A stretch of 64,000 nucleotides of DNA, taken from NCBI GenBank assembly GCA_964593795.1, contig CAZQJC010000284.1:32910-96909 (forward strand), written 5' to 3'. Positions 29,948 to 39,705 of this stretch are shown in pieces. This DNA is from JAHFDS01 sp964593795 (GTDB taxonomy: Bacteria > Myxococcota_A > Polyangia > JAHFDS01). The notes beneath the pieces were generated by a model. The model was given only the letters and a program-made list of their open reading frames with translations, was not told the origin of the DNA and made no database searches. The number at the start of each line of letters is the position of its first letter. The first letter of the stretch is position 1. The position numbers and the translations under genes are program-made.

Positions 29948-31326
29948 GTCGTCACTCCCACCTTGCCGTCGAGCTTGTCGAGCATGCGTTCGATGCGCGC
30001 GCGAAGGGGCAGCGTCGGGCTCTCGTTGAGCGCGAGGCGCCATGTCTCGGCGGCCTTCGCGTGGAACCCGACCTTGTAGTAGACGCCCGCGAGGCGATCG
30101 AGCGAGCGCGGCCAGCGCGGCTCGAGCCGCACCGCCGCCTCGTACGCGCGCTGCGCCCCCGGCAGGTCGTGGCGCTCGCGCAGCAGATCGCCGAGCAGGA
30201 GGTGCGGCCGCGCCGACAGCGGGTCCACCGCGATGGTGTCGCGCAGCATCGCGATCGCGGTGTCGATGTGGCCGCGGCGGTACGCCTCGAGGGCGAGCTC
30301 GAGGTGCTGGCGCGCGTCGCGCTCGACCGGCACCCCGGCGGGGTGCTGCTCGAGGAAGCCCTGCACGACCTCGCGCAGGCGCTCCGCGTCGAGGGGCTTC
30401 TCCAGGAAGCCGTCCGCGCCGTAGCGCGCGAGCATGGTGCTGTCCACCTGGCCGCTCTGCAGGTTCGCCGACACGAGGAGCACGCGGATGTGGCGGTAGC
30501 GGCTCGACTGCTTGATCGACCGGCACACCTGGAAGCCGTTGATCTCGGGGAGCATGACGTCGGTGACCACGAGGTCGAGCGGGCCGCGCTTGATCTGCTT
30601 GATCGCCTCGAGGCCGCTCCACGCCTCGATGCACTCGACGCCGAGCGGCTCGAGCTCGCGCATGATCCAGCGGCGCGTCTGCGTCTCGTCGTCGACCACG
30701 AGCACGCGGTGAGCCGCGGTGGACGGCTCGACCTGCTCCTCGAGCTCCATCAGGTCCTCGGGCGAGAGCTCCTCGACAGGCTCGATGCCCTCGTCGCTGT
30801 CGCCCTCGCTCGTGCCGATGACGTGCAGGTAGGGCTTGAGCGCCGCGTCGTGCGGGACGGCCGCGCCGCGCGCGAAGTCGGCGCCGCGCTCGCGGGCCGC
30901 GTAGGCCATGCGGATCGTGCGGTCGAGGCAGATCTCGACGGCCGCGTAGACCACGATCTGCTTGCCCTTCTTGAACTCGAGCTCGCGCAGCACGCGCTCG
31001 CCATGTGCCTTGGCGGCCGCGACGTAGACCGCGTGGTCGTCCTCGCCGATCGGCAGCACGCGCGCGCGGAGCGCCACCTCGGGCGGCAGGTCGTCGAGGA
31101 GGCGCAGCGGGATCACGCAGCGCTCGAGCACGATCGTGGGCACGCCGAGCTGCTGCCAGAGCACGCTCGCGAGCTGCTCCTCGGTCGCATAGCCGAGCAC
31201 CCAGCAGAGCGAGCCGACGGGGAAGACGTGGCGCTGCTGCTCGACCACGTCCTCGAGCTGGTCCGGGGTGAGCAGGCCTCGCTCGACGAGCAACGCCCCG
31301 AGCGAGTCGTCCGGGATCTGGGACAT
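29944..31326 (-). CDS. MshEN-receiver-TPR signalling protein
   Basis: A 460-residue cytosolic protein with three parts. Residues 5-150 are an MshEN/T2SSE-N-like domain (LGALLVERGLLTPDQLEDVV, ATEEQLASVLWQQLGVP), a family known in other proteins to bind cyclic di-GMP. Residues 205-325 are a response-regulator receiver: DD at 212-213, phospho-acceptor D256 in VVTDVMLP, K310 in FLEKP. Residues 335-440 hold two or three TPR units. There is no DNA-binding output. It could join a phosphorelay to type IV pilus or secretion ATPase control. It is coupled to the downstream hydrolase gene. Confidence 0.85.
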   Translation of the reverse strand: MSQIPDDSLGALLVERGLLTPDQLEDVVEQQRHVFPVGSLCWVLGYATEEQLASVLWQQLGVPTIVLERCVIPLRLLDDLPPEVALRARVLPIGEDDHAVYVAAAKAHGERVLRELEFKKGKQIVVYAAVEICLDRTIRMAYAARERGADFARGAAVPHDAALKPYLHVIGTSEGDSDEGIEPVEELSPEDLMELEEQVEPSTAAHRVLVVDDETQTRRWIMRELEPLGVECIEAWSGLEAIKQIKRGPLDLVVTDVMLPEINGFQVCRSIKQSSRYRHIRVLLVSANLQSGQVDSTMLARYGADGFLEKPLDAERLREVVQGFLEQHPAGVPVERDARQHLELALEAYRRGHIDTAIAMLRDTIAVDPLSARPHLLLGDLLRERHDLPGAQRAYEAAVRLEPRWPRSLDRLAGVYYKVGFHAKAAETWRLALNESPTLPLRARIERMLDKLDGKVGVTT

Positions 31327-31381
31327 CGTCGGGTAGGCTAGATCGGAAGGCGCGTGAAGGGTGGGGAATCCTGCGGGGATT

Positions 31382-32452
31382 TCACAGCGAGAACGTGGTC
31401 ACGAACGCGACGCGGTAGGCGAGATCGGGCTCCCCCGGGAAGAGGTCCACCTGCACCATCGAGTCGAAGAAGAAGAAGTGCGAGCCGAGGCCGGAGCGCA
31501 CGCCGGGCAGGCGCCGGGGATACACGTCGAGGACGCCGCCCACCTCGAGGTGCGCGCCGAGCGGCAGGAACGGCTGGAAGCGCGTCTGCAGCCGGTAGGC
31601 GAGGGCGGCCGAGAGCGGCCCCGTGGGGTCCGCGTCGAAGGACAGGACGGCCAGGCCCCCGGGCAGCTCGGCGTCGAGCGCGAGGCGGAGGCGCGGGTCG
31701 ATCCCGGTGCGCGACAGGTAGAAGCCTGCGCCCATCGACAGGCCGAGCGGCATGCCGAGCCAGTCGTGCGGGTGCTCGGTCGAAGCGACGAGGAGCGCGT
31801 CCCTCTCCCGCCGCGCCGCGCCGCTCTGGCCGTCGGGCACCTTGATCGTGAAGGTCCCCTCGGGGATGAGCACCGTCCACTGGTACGTCAGCGGGTCGTA
31901 GCGCTTGCGCAGGTAGTGCGAGGCCTCGAAGAGCGTGCGGCGGTGCAGCGCGCGATCGATGCCGGGGGGCGCGGAGATGCGGACGACGAGCGTGGCGCGC
32001 TCGCGCGGGGCGAGGGCGACCTCGACGCGCAGCCGCTTGCCGCGGTCGGCGGGTTGATTCATCTGCGGAGGCGAATAGGTCTCGCTCGACAGCGGGTCGA
32101 GCGCCAGGGCCGGCGCGGCCGGCGCGGGGGCGTCGTCGCGCTCGGGGCGCAGCGCCTGGTGCGCACCCGCGGCGCGCTCGAGCTCGAGCCGCACGGGCTT
32201 GGCCACCGCGACCGTCTCGAGCGTGGCCGTCACCGCGGCGTCGCTCGCGTTCTCGAGCGGGTAGCGCGCGGTGAAGTCCGCGCCCTTGCCGCCCGGCTCG
32301 ATCGCGATCTCGAGCGCGGGCGCCCCGAGGGTCACCCCGGGCGTGGCCGTCGTCACGGTCATCGCCACGGTGCGGCCCGGCTCGCGCGCCGGCGGCTCCG
32401 GCGAGCTGAAGAGGCCGAGGAGGAGAACCGGGACGATCACGGGGACGAACAA
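31382..32452 (-). CDS. Envelope protein, probable beta-barrel, unknown
   Basis: A 356-residue frame opening at TTG 32452; GTG 32440 is an alternative giving MIVPVLLLGLFSS, a short signal peptide. Residues 30-180 look like a two-strand-rich periplasmic domain with an Ala/Pro spacer. Residues 210-356 have alternating strands (GAGFYLSR, AALAYRLQTRF, AHLEVGGVLDVY, YRVAFVTTFSL) ending near a terminal aromatic plus Leu, as in outer-membrane barrels. No family recognised. It lies 12 bases downstream of the gene at 32465 in the same direction. Confidence 0.55.
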   Translation of the reverse strand: MFVPVIVPVLLLGLFSSPEPPAREPGRTVAMTVTTATPGVTLGAPALEIAIEPGGKGADFTARYPLENASDAAVTATLETVAVAKPVRLELERAAGAHQALRPERDDAPAPAAPALALDPLSSETYSPPQMNQPADRGKRLRVEVALAPRERATLVVRISAPPGIDRALHRRTLFEASHYLRKRYDPLTYQWTVLIPEGTFTIKVPDGQSGAARRERDALLVASTEHPHDWLGMPLGLSMGAGFYLSRTGIDPRLRLALDAELPGGLAVLSFDADPTGPLSAALAYRLQTRFQPFLPLGAHLEVGGVLDVYPRRLPGVRSGLGSHFFFFDSMVQVDLFPGEPDLAYRVAFVTTFSL

Positions 32453-32464
32453 GTGACGGAGGCT

Positions 32465-32947
32465 CTATCGCGCGTCCACCTCGTCGAGGAACCGCTTGAG
32501 CATCCCGTCGACCATGAGGTTGCGCTCGCCCTCGGCGAACTTGCCGTCGCGCCAGCCGGCCTGGACCTCCTCGTACTTGCTGCGGTGCTCGGCGATGAGG
32601 TCCTTGTAGCGCTCGGTCTTGGCCTGCACCTCGCCGCGGTTCTTCAGGAGATAGGCGACGAGCGACGCCACCGCCGCGGCGGACAGGATGAGGCCGAGCG
32701 GCCCGCCCACGAACATCTTGAGCAGGTAGCGCAGCGCGACCACGCTCACGGCCCCGATGGCCGCCTTCTTGAGCGCCTCGGTGTCCTTGACCGTGTCGCC
32801 GAGCATGCGCATCGACTGCCCGCTGGCGAACAGGAGCGCGATGAAGTTGGCCTTGTTGTTCTTCCAGCCGCGCGCGTAGTACTCGCGCACGGCCGCCTTG
32901 AGGAACCCCTCGTACGTCTCGTAGAGGTCGGTCGGTTGCGCGGACAC
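32465..32947 (-). CDS. Small membrane-associated protein, unknown
   Basis: A 160-residue protein from GTG 32947. Residues about 63-105 are hydrophobic (AAIGAVSVVALRYLLKMF, LGLILSAAAVASLVAYLL), giving two membrane helices. The flanks are charged and helical. It starts 28 bases from the divergent Ser/Thr kinase gene, so they share a regulatory region, and it precedes the barrel-like gene at 31382-32452. Function unknown. Confidence 0.6.
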   Translation of the reverse strand: MSAQPTDLYETYEGFLKAAVREYYARGWKNNKANFIALLFASGQSMRMLGDTVKDTEALKKAAIGAVSVVALRYLLKMFVGGPLGLILSAAAVASLVAYLLKNRGEVQAKTERYKDLIAEHRSKYEEVQAGWRDGKFAEGERNLMVDGMLKRFLDEVDAR

Positions 32948-32975
32948 GGCGTCAGCATACCATCTAGAGAACGCG

Positions 32976-34985
32976 ATGACCGAGGCACAGGCGCCCGCTG
33001 GCTTGCCCGAGCGCTTCGAGGTGCGGGGCCTCCTCGGCACGGGCGGCATGGCGACCGTGTACCTCGCGCGCGATCGCGTGGTCGGCGGCGACGTCGCGCT
33101 CAAGGTGCTGCACGCGCACCTGCGCAGCGACGAGCTCGTCGTGCAGCGCTTCCGCCGCGAGATCTCGGCCGCGCGGCGCATCGCGCACCCGAACGTCATC
33201 GCGATCCACGACCTCGTCGAGAACGAGCGGACGGTGTGCCTGGTGCTCGAGCACCACCCGGGCGTCGACCTCAAGCGGCGGCTGCGCCTCTCGGGGCCGC
33301 TCGCCCCGGCGGAGGTGCTGCGCATCGCGCGCCAGGTGCTCGGCGGCCTCGAGGCGGCGCACGCGCACGGCATCGTGCACCGCGACCTCAAGCCGCAGAA
33401 CCTGCTCAGCGACGAGGCCGGCGTCGTCAAGATCGCGGACTTCGGGCTCGCGCGCGTCGACGACCTCGTGGGCCTGACGACCAACACGATGACGCTCGGC
33501 ACGCCCGAGTACATGGCGCCCGAGCTCCTGTCGTCGCCGCTCGTCGACGGCCGCGCCGACCTCTACGCGCTCGGCGTCACGCTCTTCGAGCTCGTGACCG
33601 GCAAGCTGCCCTATCGCGCGTCGTCGCCGATGGCCCTGCTCTCGCTCGTGCGCGACGCGGACGTGCCCGACCCCGCGGTGGAGGTGCCGGGCCTCGACGT
33701 CGGCCTGCGCGACGTCATCCGCCGCGCGATGGCCAAGCAGCCCGAGGATCGCTTCCAGACCGCGGGCGAGATGCGCGCGGCGCTCGAGAGCGAGCGGCGC
33801 CGTTCGATCGCGCCCCCCGAGCCGGAGGCGGGGCGCTGCCAGTCGTGCCGGGCGCCGATGGTGCCGGGCCTGGCGGCGTGCGTCGAGTGCAAGCACGCGC
33901 CGGTGCGCATCGCGAGCACGCGCGAGGGCAAGTACCGGGTGCGGCTGCGCAAGGCGCGGGCGCCCTGGACGTTCGAGCACAAGCACCGCCTCGTCGCCGA
34001 GATCGAGCAGCTCGGCGGGGTCGTGCACTTCGACACCGAGGCGCTCGACAAGCAGCTTCGGGAGCTGCCGGTGGCGGTCGCGGGCGGGCTCGACCAGCCG
34101 ACGGCGCGCCTGCTCGCCGAGCGCCTGCGCGCGCTCGAGCTGCCCGCGGAGGTGTCGCGGCGCAGCCCCTTCGAGTGGTTCTTCTTCCTGTCGTCGTCGA
34201 ACGCCGTCGCCGCGGGCCGCGCGCTCGGCCTCGCGTTCTTCCTCGCCCTCGTGACGTCGATGGCCCTGCTCGGCGCCATCACGCCCACGCTCTTTCTCGT
34301 CCTGCCGCTCGTCGCGGTGACCCGGCAGCTCTACCGACGCATGCGCCCAGTCGGATATTTCGACGGCACGACCGGCGCGATCGCGCACTCGGACGCGCTG
34401 ACCGAGGCGGCGGTGCGCGCGTTCTCGGCCGTGCGCTCGCCGCGCCTGCGCGCGATCCTGCGGCGCACGCTGTCCCGCGGGGCGCAGCTCGTCGAGCGCG
34501 CCCGCCGGCTCGGCGATCCCGGCGCGGAGGCGGCGATCCACCGCACCGCGCTCGCGGCGCTCGAGCAAGGCGAGCGCGTGGCGCTCGTCGAGGAGGAGCT
34601 CTCGTCCATCGATCCCACGCAGCTCTGGGAGGAGGTGCAGCGGCTCGACGCGCAGATCGCCCAGGAAAAAGGCCTCGACGAGACGGAGGCACTCATCGAG
34701 CGCAAGACATCGCTCGCCGGAGAGCTCGAGCGGCGCGCGCGCCTCGAGCGCGAGGTCGTGCACGGCACCGGCGAACTCCTGCGCCTCGGCGCGGCGCTGA
34801 GCGAGGCCGGCGCCCGCCTCGGCGACAGCGCCAGCGACGACGGTCAGAGCCGCGCCGCCCTCTCCGTCATCGCGCGCGAGCTCGACGCCGCCCTCGGCGC
34901 CCGCGAGGAGCTCGCGGGCATCGCCGAGCCACCCGCCGAACCCGCCCTCGCCGGCGCCGGCCCTCGCTCGGCCGTCCTCCGATGA
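32976..34985 (+). CDS. Ser/Thr protein kinase with zinc ribbon and membrane segments
   Basis: A 669-residue protein. The kinase domain (13-280) is complete: P-loop LGTGGMATVYLA, K43 (VALKV), E62, HRDLKPQN with catalytic D137, DFG 155-157, and TLGTPEYMAPE. A zinc ribbon follows (CQSCRAP…ACVECKHAP, about 288-308), then a small alpha/beta part, and two hydrophobic helices at about 410-450. The last 200 residues are helical and coiled-coil-like. It is thus a Hanks-type kinase whose sensor or dimerisation part lies after the membrane. It overlaps the next gene by ATGA. Confidence 0.9.
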   Translation: MTEAQAPAGLPERFEVRGLLGTGGMATVYLARDRVVGGDVALKVLHAHLRSDELVVQRFRREISAARRIAHPNVIAIHDLVENERTVCLVLEHHPGVDLKRRLRLSGPLAPAEVLRIARQVLGGLEAAHAHGIVHRDLKPQNLLSDEAGVVKIADFGLARVDDLVGLTTNTMTLGTPEYMAPELLSSPLVDGRADLYALGVTLFELVTGKLPYRASSPMALLSLVRDADVPDPAVEVPGLDVGLRDVIRRAMAKQPEDRFQTAGEMRAALESERRRSIAPPEPEAGRCQSCRAPMVPGLAACVECKHAPVRIASTREGKYRVRLRKARAPWTFEHKHRLVAEIEQLGGVVHFDTEALDKQLRELPVAVAGGLDQPTARLLAERLRALELPAEVSRRSPFEWFFFLSSSNAVAAGRALGLAFFLALVTSMALLGAITPTLFLVLPLVAVTRQLYRRMRPVGYFDGTTGAIAHSDALTEAAVRAFSAVRSPRLRAILRRTLSRGAQLVERARRLGDPGAEAAIHRTALAALEQGERVALVEEELSSIDPTQLWEEVQRLDAQIAQEKGLDETEALIERKTSLAGELERRARLEREVVHGTGELLRLGAALSEAGARLGDSASDDGQSRAALSVIARELDAALGAREELAGIAEPPAEPALAGAGPRSAVLR

Positions 34986-37417
34986 CCCCGCTCCTCCTCG
35001 CGGTCCTCCTGCTCAAGCCCACGCTCGCCGACGCCGAGCGCGCGCTCCGGGCCGGCCGCTACGAGGACGCCGCCGCGCTCGCGGCCAAGCAGCCCGGTGA
35101 GGACGCGCTCCTTGTGCAGGTCGAGGCCCTGCGCGCGCTCGGCAGGGACGCCGAGGCGATCGCGCTCCTCGAGCCCGCGGTCAGGGCCGCCCCCGCCGAG
35201 CGCGGTCGGCGCCTCGCGCTCGCGCTCGCGCTCGACGACGCCGGCGAGCGCGCCCGCGCCGTCCCCCTCTTCGAGCGCTTCTACGACGACTTCGAGGCCC
35301 ACCGCATCGACGAGACGAGCGGCAAGGAGCTCCTCCGCCTCGCGCTCGCCGCCTCGCGCCTCGGCCGCTGGCACGACGCGAGCGACACGTTCCGCGACGC
35401 GGTCGCGCGCTCGCCGCGCGATCCGGCCGCGAACATCGCCTGGGCGCGCCTGTTCCTCGAGCGCCACGCGCCCGCGGAGGCGGCTCGCTCGCTCAAGGAG
35501 GCCCTCGCGCTCGATCCGCGCCACCCCGAGGCGCTCGCCCTCGACGCGCGCGTCGCCTACGCCTCGGGCGATCTGCCGCTCGCGGAGAAGCGCCTCGGCG
35601 AGGCCCTCGCGGGAAACCCGCGCCTCGTCGAGGCGCACGCCCTTTTCGCGGAGCTCGCCATCGACGAGGGCGACGTGCAACGCGCCCGCGCCGCGCTCGC
35701 GCTCGCGCTCGTCGTGCGCCCGAGCGATCCGCGCGCCAATGGCCTGCTCGCCGCGGCGGCGTCGCTCTCCGACGACGCGGCCACGCGCCGCGCCGCGCTC
35801 GACGCGCCGAAGGGCACGGGCAAGCGCCAGGCGCTCGTCTACACCGCGCTCGGCGTCGCGCTCGGGCGCGCCCGCCGCTACGCGGATGCCCTGGCGGCGC
35901 TCGAGGCCGCGATCCGCCACGACCCCACGCACCCGGACGCGCTCGCGGAGCTCGGCCTCGCGCGTCTGCGCTCGGGGGACGAGCCCGGCGGGCTCGAGGC
36001 CCTGCGGCGCGCCTGGGACGTCGACAACTTCAACCCGCGCACCGACAACGTGCTCCGCCTCTTCGAGGAGATCCTGCCGAAGGGCTACGGCTACGCCGAC
36101 GCGGGCCCCGTGCGGCTGCGCGCGCCGACGCGCCTCTTGCCCGCGCTCTCCGCCACGCTCGGGCAGACGCTCGCCGCCGCCTACGAGCGCTACGCCGCGT
36201 TCTACCGCGTCCGCCCCGGGCCGATCACCGTCGAGGTCTACGAGCGCGCTGCCGACTACGCCGTGCGTACGACGGGCGAGCCCGACCTCGCGGCCACCGC
36301 GGTCTGCTTCGGCCGCCTCATCACGGCGCAGGCCCCCGACGGCCGCGTGAACTACCACGCCGTGCTCTCGCACGAGCTCGCGCACAGCTTCGCCGCCCAG
36401 CTCGCCCGCGAGCGCGCCCCGCGCTGGCTCATGGAGGGCCTGGCCGAGTGGGAGACCGCGCGCCACTCGCCGCGCTGGCGGCGCTTCTCCGATGCCGACC
36501 TCGGCAGCGAGCTCGGCGCCCGGGCGCTGCCCACGCTCGGCGGCCTCGACCGGTGGTTCGTGCGCGCCCGCACCGTGCAGGAGCTCGTCCTCGGCTACCG
36601 CATCGGCATGGTCGCGGTGGAGTTCCTCGCAGAAAAATTCGGGCCGGCCGTGCTGCCGCGCCTGCTCGCCGCGCTCGGAGAGGGCAAGCGCATCGAGGTC
36701 GCGCTCCCGGCCGCGACCGGCATGCGCCTTGCCGACCTCGACGCCGCCTTCGCCGCGGCGCTCCGCGCCCGGGCGCACCCCCAGGCGCGCGGCTACGCGC
36801 TGCCGAGCGGCGGCGGCGGCGCGTCTCATGCGCTTTCGCAGATGCGTTCCGGGGACCTCGCCGGCGCGCAGCGGACCCTCGACGCGCTCCTCGCCGCGGA
36901 CCCGCGGCAGAAGGAGGCCCTCATCCTGCGCGGCGACCTCTGCGCCGTGCGCCGCGACGCGCCGTGCGCCCGGGCCGCGTGGCAGGCCGCGCTCGTCGCC
37001 GGCGCCGACGGCTACGCGCTCCGCCTCCGCCTCGGCACGGCAGCCGAGCGGGCGGGGGACGCCGCCGCGGCGCGCGCCGCGTTCGAGGCCGCGCTCGGCT
37101 TCTCGCCCTCGGGCGTCGAGGCGCTCGCGGCCCTCGCGCGCCTGCATCGCCAGGCCGGCGACGCCGCCGCCGAGGCGCGTGTCCTCGGCGCCCTCTCCGC
37201 CGCGCGCCCCGAAGATCCCTCGCCGCGCGAGCGCCTCGTCACCCTCGCGCTCGAGCAGAAGCGCTGGTCCGAGCTCGCCGCGCAGGCCGACGCGCTCTCG
37301 GAGTTCCGCCTCCTCGATCGCACCCTCTGGGAGCGCCTCGCCCAGGCCACCGACCTCGTCGGCCGCACCAAGGACGCCCGCCGCGCCACCGACATCGCGA
37401 AGCTCCTGCCCAAGTAG
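34982..37417 (+). CDS. TPR protein with gluzincin metalloprotease-like domain
   Basis: An 811-residue protein from ATG 34982, overlapping the kinase stop (ATGA). It starts with a short signal peptide-like stretch (MTPLLLAVLLLKPTLA). Residues 20-350 are tandem TPR units (for example DPRHPEALALDARVAYASGDLPLAE). Residues 380-590 resemble peptidase MA-like proteins: HELAH (464-468) with EGLAEWE (485-491) giving a third metal ligand. Residues 600-811 are further TPRs. A secreted or periplasmic protease or scaffold is likely. Coupling to the kinase suggests a shared pathway; this is inference. Confidence 0.8.
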   Translation: MTPLLLAVLLLKPTLADAERALRAGRYEDAAALAAKQPGEDALLVQVEALRALGRDAEAIALLEPAVRAAPAERGRRLALALALDDAGERARAVPLFERFYDDFEAHRIDETSGKELLRLALAASRLGRWHDASDTFRDAVARSPRDPAANIAWARLFLERHAPAEAARSLKEALALDPRHPEALALDARVAYASGDLPLAEKRLGEALAGNPRLVEAHALFAELAIDEGDVQRARAALALALVVRPSDPRANGLLAAAASLSDDAATRRAALDAPKGTGKRQALVYTALGVALGRARRYADALAALEAAIRHDPTHPDALAELGLARLRSGDEPGGLEALRRAWDVDNFNPRTDNVLRLFEEILPKGYGYADAGPVRLRAPTRLLPALSATLGQTLAAAYERYAAFYRVRPGPITVEVYERAADYAVRTTGEPDLAATAVCFGRLITAQAPDGRVNYHAVLSHELAHSFAAQLARERAPRWLMEGLAEWETARHSPRWRRFSDADLGSELGARALPTLGGLDRWFVRARTVQELVLGYRIGMVAVEFLAEKFGPAVLPRLLAALGEGKRIEVALPAATGMRLADLDAAFAAALRARAHPQARGYALPSGGGGASHALSQMRSGDLAGAQRTLDALLAADPRQKEALILRGDLCAVRRDAPCARAAWQAALVAGADGYALRLRLGTAAERAGDAAAARAAFEAALGFSPSGVEALAALARLHRQAGDAAAEARVLGALSAARPEDPSPRERLVTLALEQKRWSELAAQADALSEFRLLDRTLWERLAQATDLVGRTKDARRATDIAKLLPK

Positions 37418-37459
37418 GCCAAGTAGGGGTCAGGCTCAAGTTTTCAAGTTTCGGCCGCG

Positions 37460-39661
37460 CTAGAGGTTCTCGACCAGGAACCCCGCGATGCGCGCCCAGA
37501 GGCGCTCCATCACGACCGGGTCGGGGACCATGTGCGTCAGCCGCGGCAGCGCGAGCAGCTCGTGCGGCTTGCCCGCGCGGAAGAGCGCGTCCGAGAGCTT
37601 GAGCGTGTGCAGGAAGTACACGTTGTCGTCGCTCGTCCCGTGCACGAGCAGGAGCGGGCGCGCGAGGCCCGCCGCCCACGAGAACAGGCTCGACGCCTCG
37701 TAGCCCTTGCCGTTCTCCTCGGGCAGGCCGAGGTAGCGCTCCGTGTAGTGCGTGTCGTAGTCGCGCCAGTCGACCACCGGCGCGCCCGCGACCGCCGCCT
37801 TGAACACGTCCGGGCGCCGCAGGACCGCGAGCCCCGACAGGTACCCGCCGAACGACCAGCCGAAGATCCCCACGCGCTTGCAGTCGAGCTCGGGGTAGCG
37901 CTTGCCGAGCGCCGCCAACCCGAGCACCTGGTCCTCGAGCGGCAGCGCCCCGAAGTCCCCGCGGATCGCGCGCTCGAACGTGCGCCCCCGCGCGGGCGTC
38001 CCGCGCCCGTCCACCGACACCACCGCGAGGCCGTGGTCCGCGATCCACTGATCGAGCAGGCGCCCGCCGTCGTTCTTGACGTGCTGGTGTCGCGGCCCGC
38101 CGTAGACGTGCACCGCCACGGGGTACCTCTTGCCCGCCTCCTTCTTGCGCGGCCAGGTCACGCGCGCCCACAGCGTCCGCCCACCCGCGACCTCGAGCTC
38201 GACGACCTCGCTCCTCGGCGCCGGCGGCCGCTTCTCCGCGACCGACGGCAACTCCGCCAGGCGCTTGCCCGCGCGGTCGTGCACGGTCCACACGGGCGGC
38301 TTGCTCGGCCCTTCGATCGAGAGGAGCCACCGCTCCGACGCGAGGACGCCCTCTCCCGCCTCCACCACCGCGTCGTGCCAGCCCGGCCCGCCCGACAGCG
38401 GTACGGCCGCGCCGCCCGCGAGCGGCACGCGCCAGATGCGCGCCTCGGTCGGGTTCTCGGCCGCCTGCACGACGACGCTCGTCGCGTCCACGCCGCGCAG
38501 CGCGCGAAGGCCCATCGACGCCGGCACGAGCGTCCGCACGAGCCGACCGTCGGCGCCGCGCAGCTCGAGCGCCGGCCCGCCGTCGCGGTCCGTGCGCCAC
38601 AGGAACCCCGAGCCGTCGCCGAGCCACCGCGGAACCTCGGGCGAGAGGTTCAGCCACGCGTCGTCGCGCTCCTCGAGCAGCACCTTGAGCCGCCCGGTCT
38701 TCTCGTCCGCGGCGAGCACCTGCAGGCGCTTCTGATCGCGCGCCTGCACCACCACCGTGAGCGGCGCGCCCGCCGTCCACACGAGCCTCGTCAGATACGG
38801 ATAGGCAGATACATCCCAGCGCAGCCAGCGCGTCTTGCCGCCCGCGACGCCGACGACGCCGACGCGCACCTTGACGTTCTCGCGCCCCGGCCTCGGGTAC
38901 GGCACGGCCACCGGCACGGTCTCCGGGTGCGACGGATCCGCCAGGTGGAAGCGTTCGACGCCGCGCGCGTCGGCCTCCTCGTAGACGAGCTCCTTGCCGC
39001 CGGGCGCCCACGCGTAGCCCGAGAAGCGCTCCATCTCCTCCTGCGCGACGTACTCGGCCTCGCCGTTGGTCCGGTCGCCGCCGCCGCCCTTCGTGAGCCG
39101 CGTCTCCGCGCCTCCCGACACCTCGACCACCCACAGGTCGTGCTCGCGCACGAACGCGACGCGCTTGCCGTCCGGCGACGGCTTCGGATCCGTCACGCCG
39201 CCCGCGCCGAGGCGCCGCGGTCCGCCGCCCGCGACGGGCACCCGATAGAGCTGCCCGCCGAGGGTGACGAGCGCGTGCGCGCCGTCCGGGAAGAGCTGGA
39301 ACGCCGCGAAGCCGCCGGTCGAGATGCGCTGCCGCTCCCTGCGCGCGCGCTCCGCGACCGACAGCTCGCCCTCGCCGCCGATCGTCTCGGGCGAGGCGAG
39401 CAGGCGCTCCCTGCCGGTCGCCACGTCGAGCGCCCAGAGCGCTTGCTCGGCCTTCCGGGCCTCCGCGCGCAGGAACACGACGGTCTTGCCGTCGGGCGTG
39501 ACGCGCGGCTTCTGCGGGCGTCCGAGCGCGAAGCCACGCGTGGCGGCGTAGTCGCGCAGGAGTTGAGGGTCGACGGTGGGCAGGGTCATGAGCACCAGCA
39601 GGCAGGCCGTTACCACGGGATGGCTTGCAGCGTAGATCGCCTGACCCGTGGCAACGAGCAC
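37460..39661 (-). CDS. S9 (dipeptidyl-peptidase IV-like) serine peptidase
   Basis: A 733-residue frame from GTG 39661; ATG 39589 is another possible start. Residues about 30-460 are an eight-bladed beta-propeller (PSPDGKRVAFVREHDLWVV and similar) with the substrate-holding double Glu in YVAQEEMERFSGYAW. The C-terminal alpha/beta hydrolase has GWSFGGY (S603), HGTSDDNVY (D678) and LTHMV (H710), the S9B triad. The N-terminus may be a signal peptide (VVTACLLVLMTLP), so a periplasmic or secreted enzyme cleaving N-terminal dipeptides is likely. Confidence 0.9.
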   Translation of the reverse strand: MLVATGQAIYAASHPVVTACLLVLMTLPTVDPQLLRDYAATRGFALGRPQKPRVTPDGKTVVFLRAEARKAEQALWALDVATGRERLLASPETIGGEGELSVAERARRERQRISTGGFAAFQLFPDGAHALVTLGGQLYRVPVAGGGPRRLGAGGVTDPKPSPDGKRVAFVREHDLWVVEVSGGAETRLTKGGGGDRTNGEAEYVAQEEMERFSGYAWAPGGKELVYEEADARGVERFHLADPSHPETVPVAVPYPRPGRENVKVRVGVVGVAGGKTRWLRWDVSAYPYLTRLVWTAGAPLTVVVQARDQKRLQVLAADEKTGRLKVLLEERDDAWLNLSPEVPRWLGDGSGFLWRTDRDGGPALELRGADGRLVRTLVPASMGLRALRGVDATSVVVQAAENPTEARIWRVPLAGGAAVPLSGGPGWHDAVVEAGEGVLASERWLLSIEGPSKPPVWTVHDRAGKRLAELPSVAEKRPPAPRSEVVELEVAGGRTLWARVTWPRKKEAGKRYPVAVHVYGGPRHQHVKNDGGRLLDQWIADHGLAVVSVDGRGTPARGRTFERAIRGDFGALPLEDQVLGLAALGKRYPELDCKRVGIFGWSFGGYLSGLAVLRRPDVFKAAVAGAPVVDWRDYDTHYTERYLGLPEENGKGYEASSLFSWAAGLARPLLLVHGTSDDNVYFLHTLKLSDALFRAGKPHELLALPRLTHMVPDPVVMERLWARIAGFLVENL

Positions 39662-39705
39662 GAGTTCGTGGTTCCCTCGCCCCCACTCACCAGGAAGGAC
39701 AGGAC

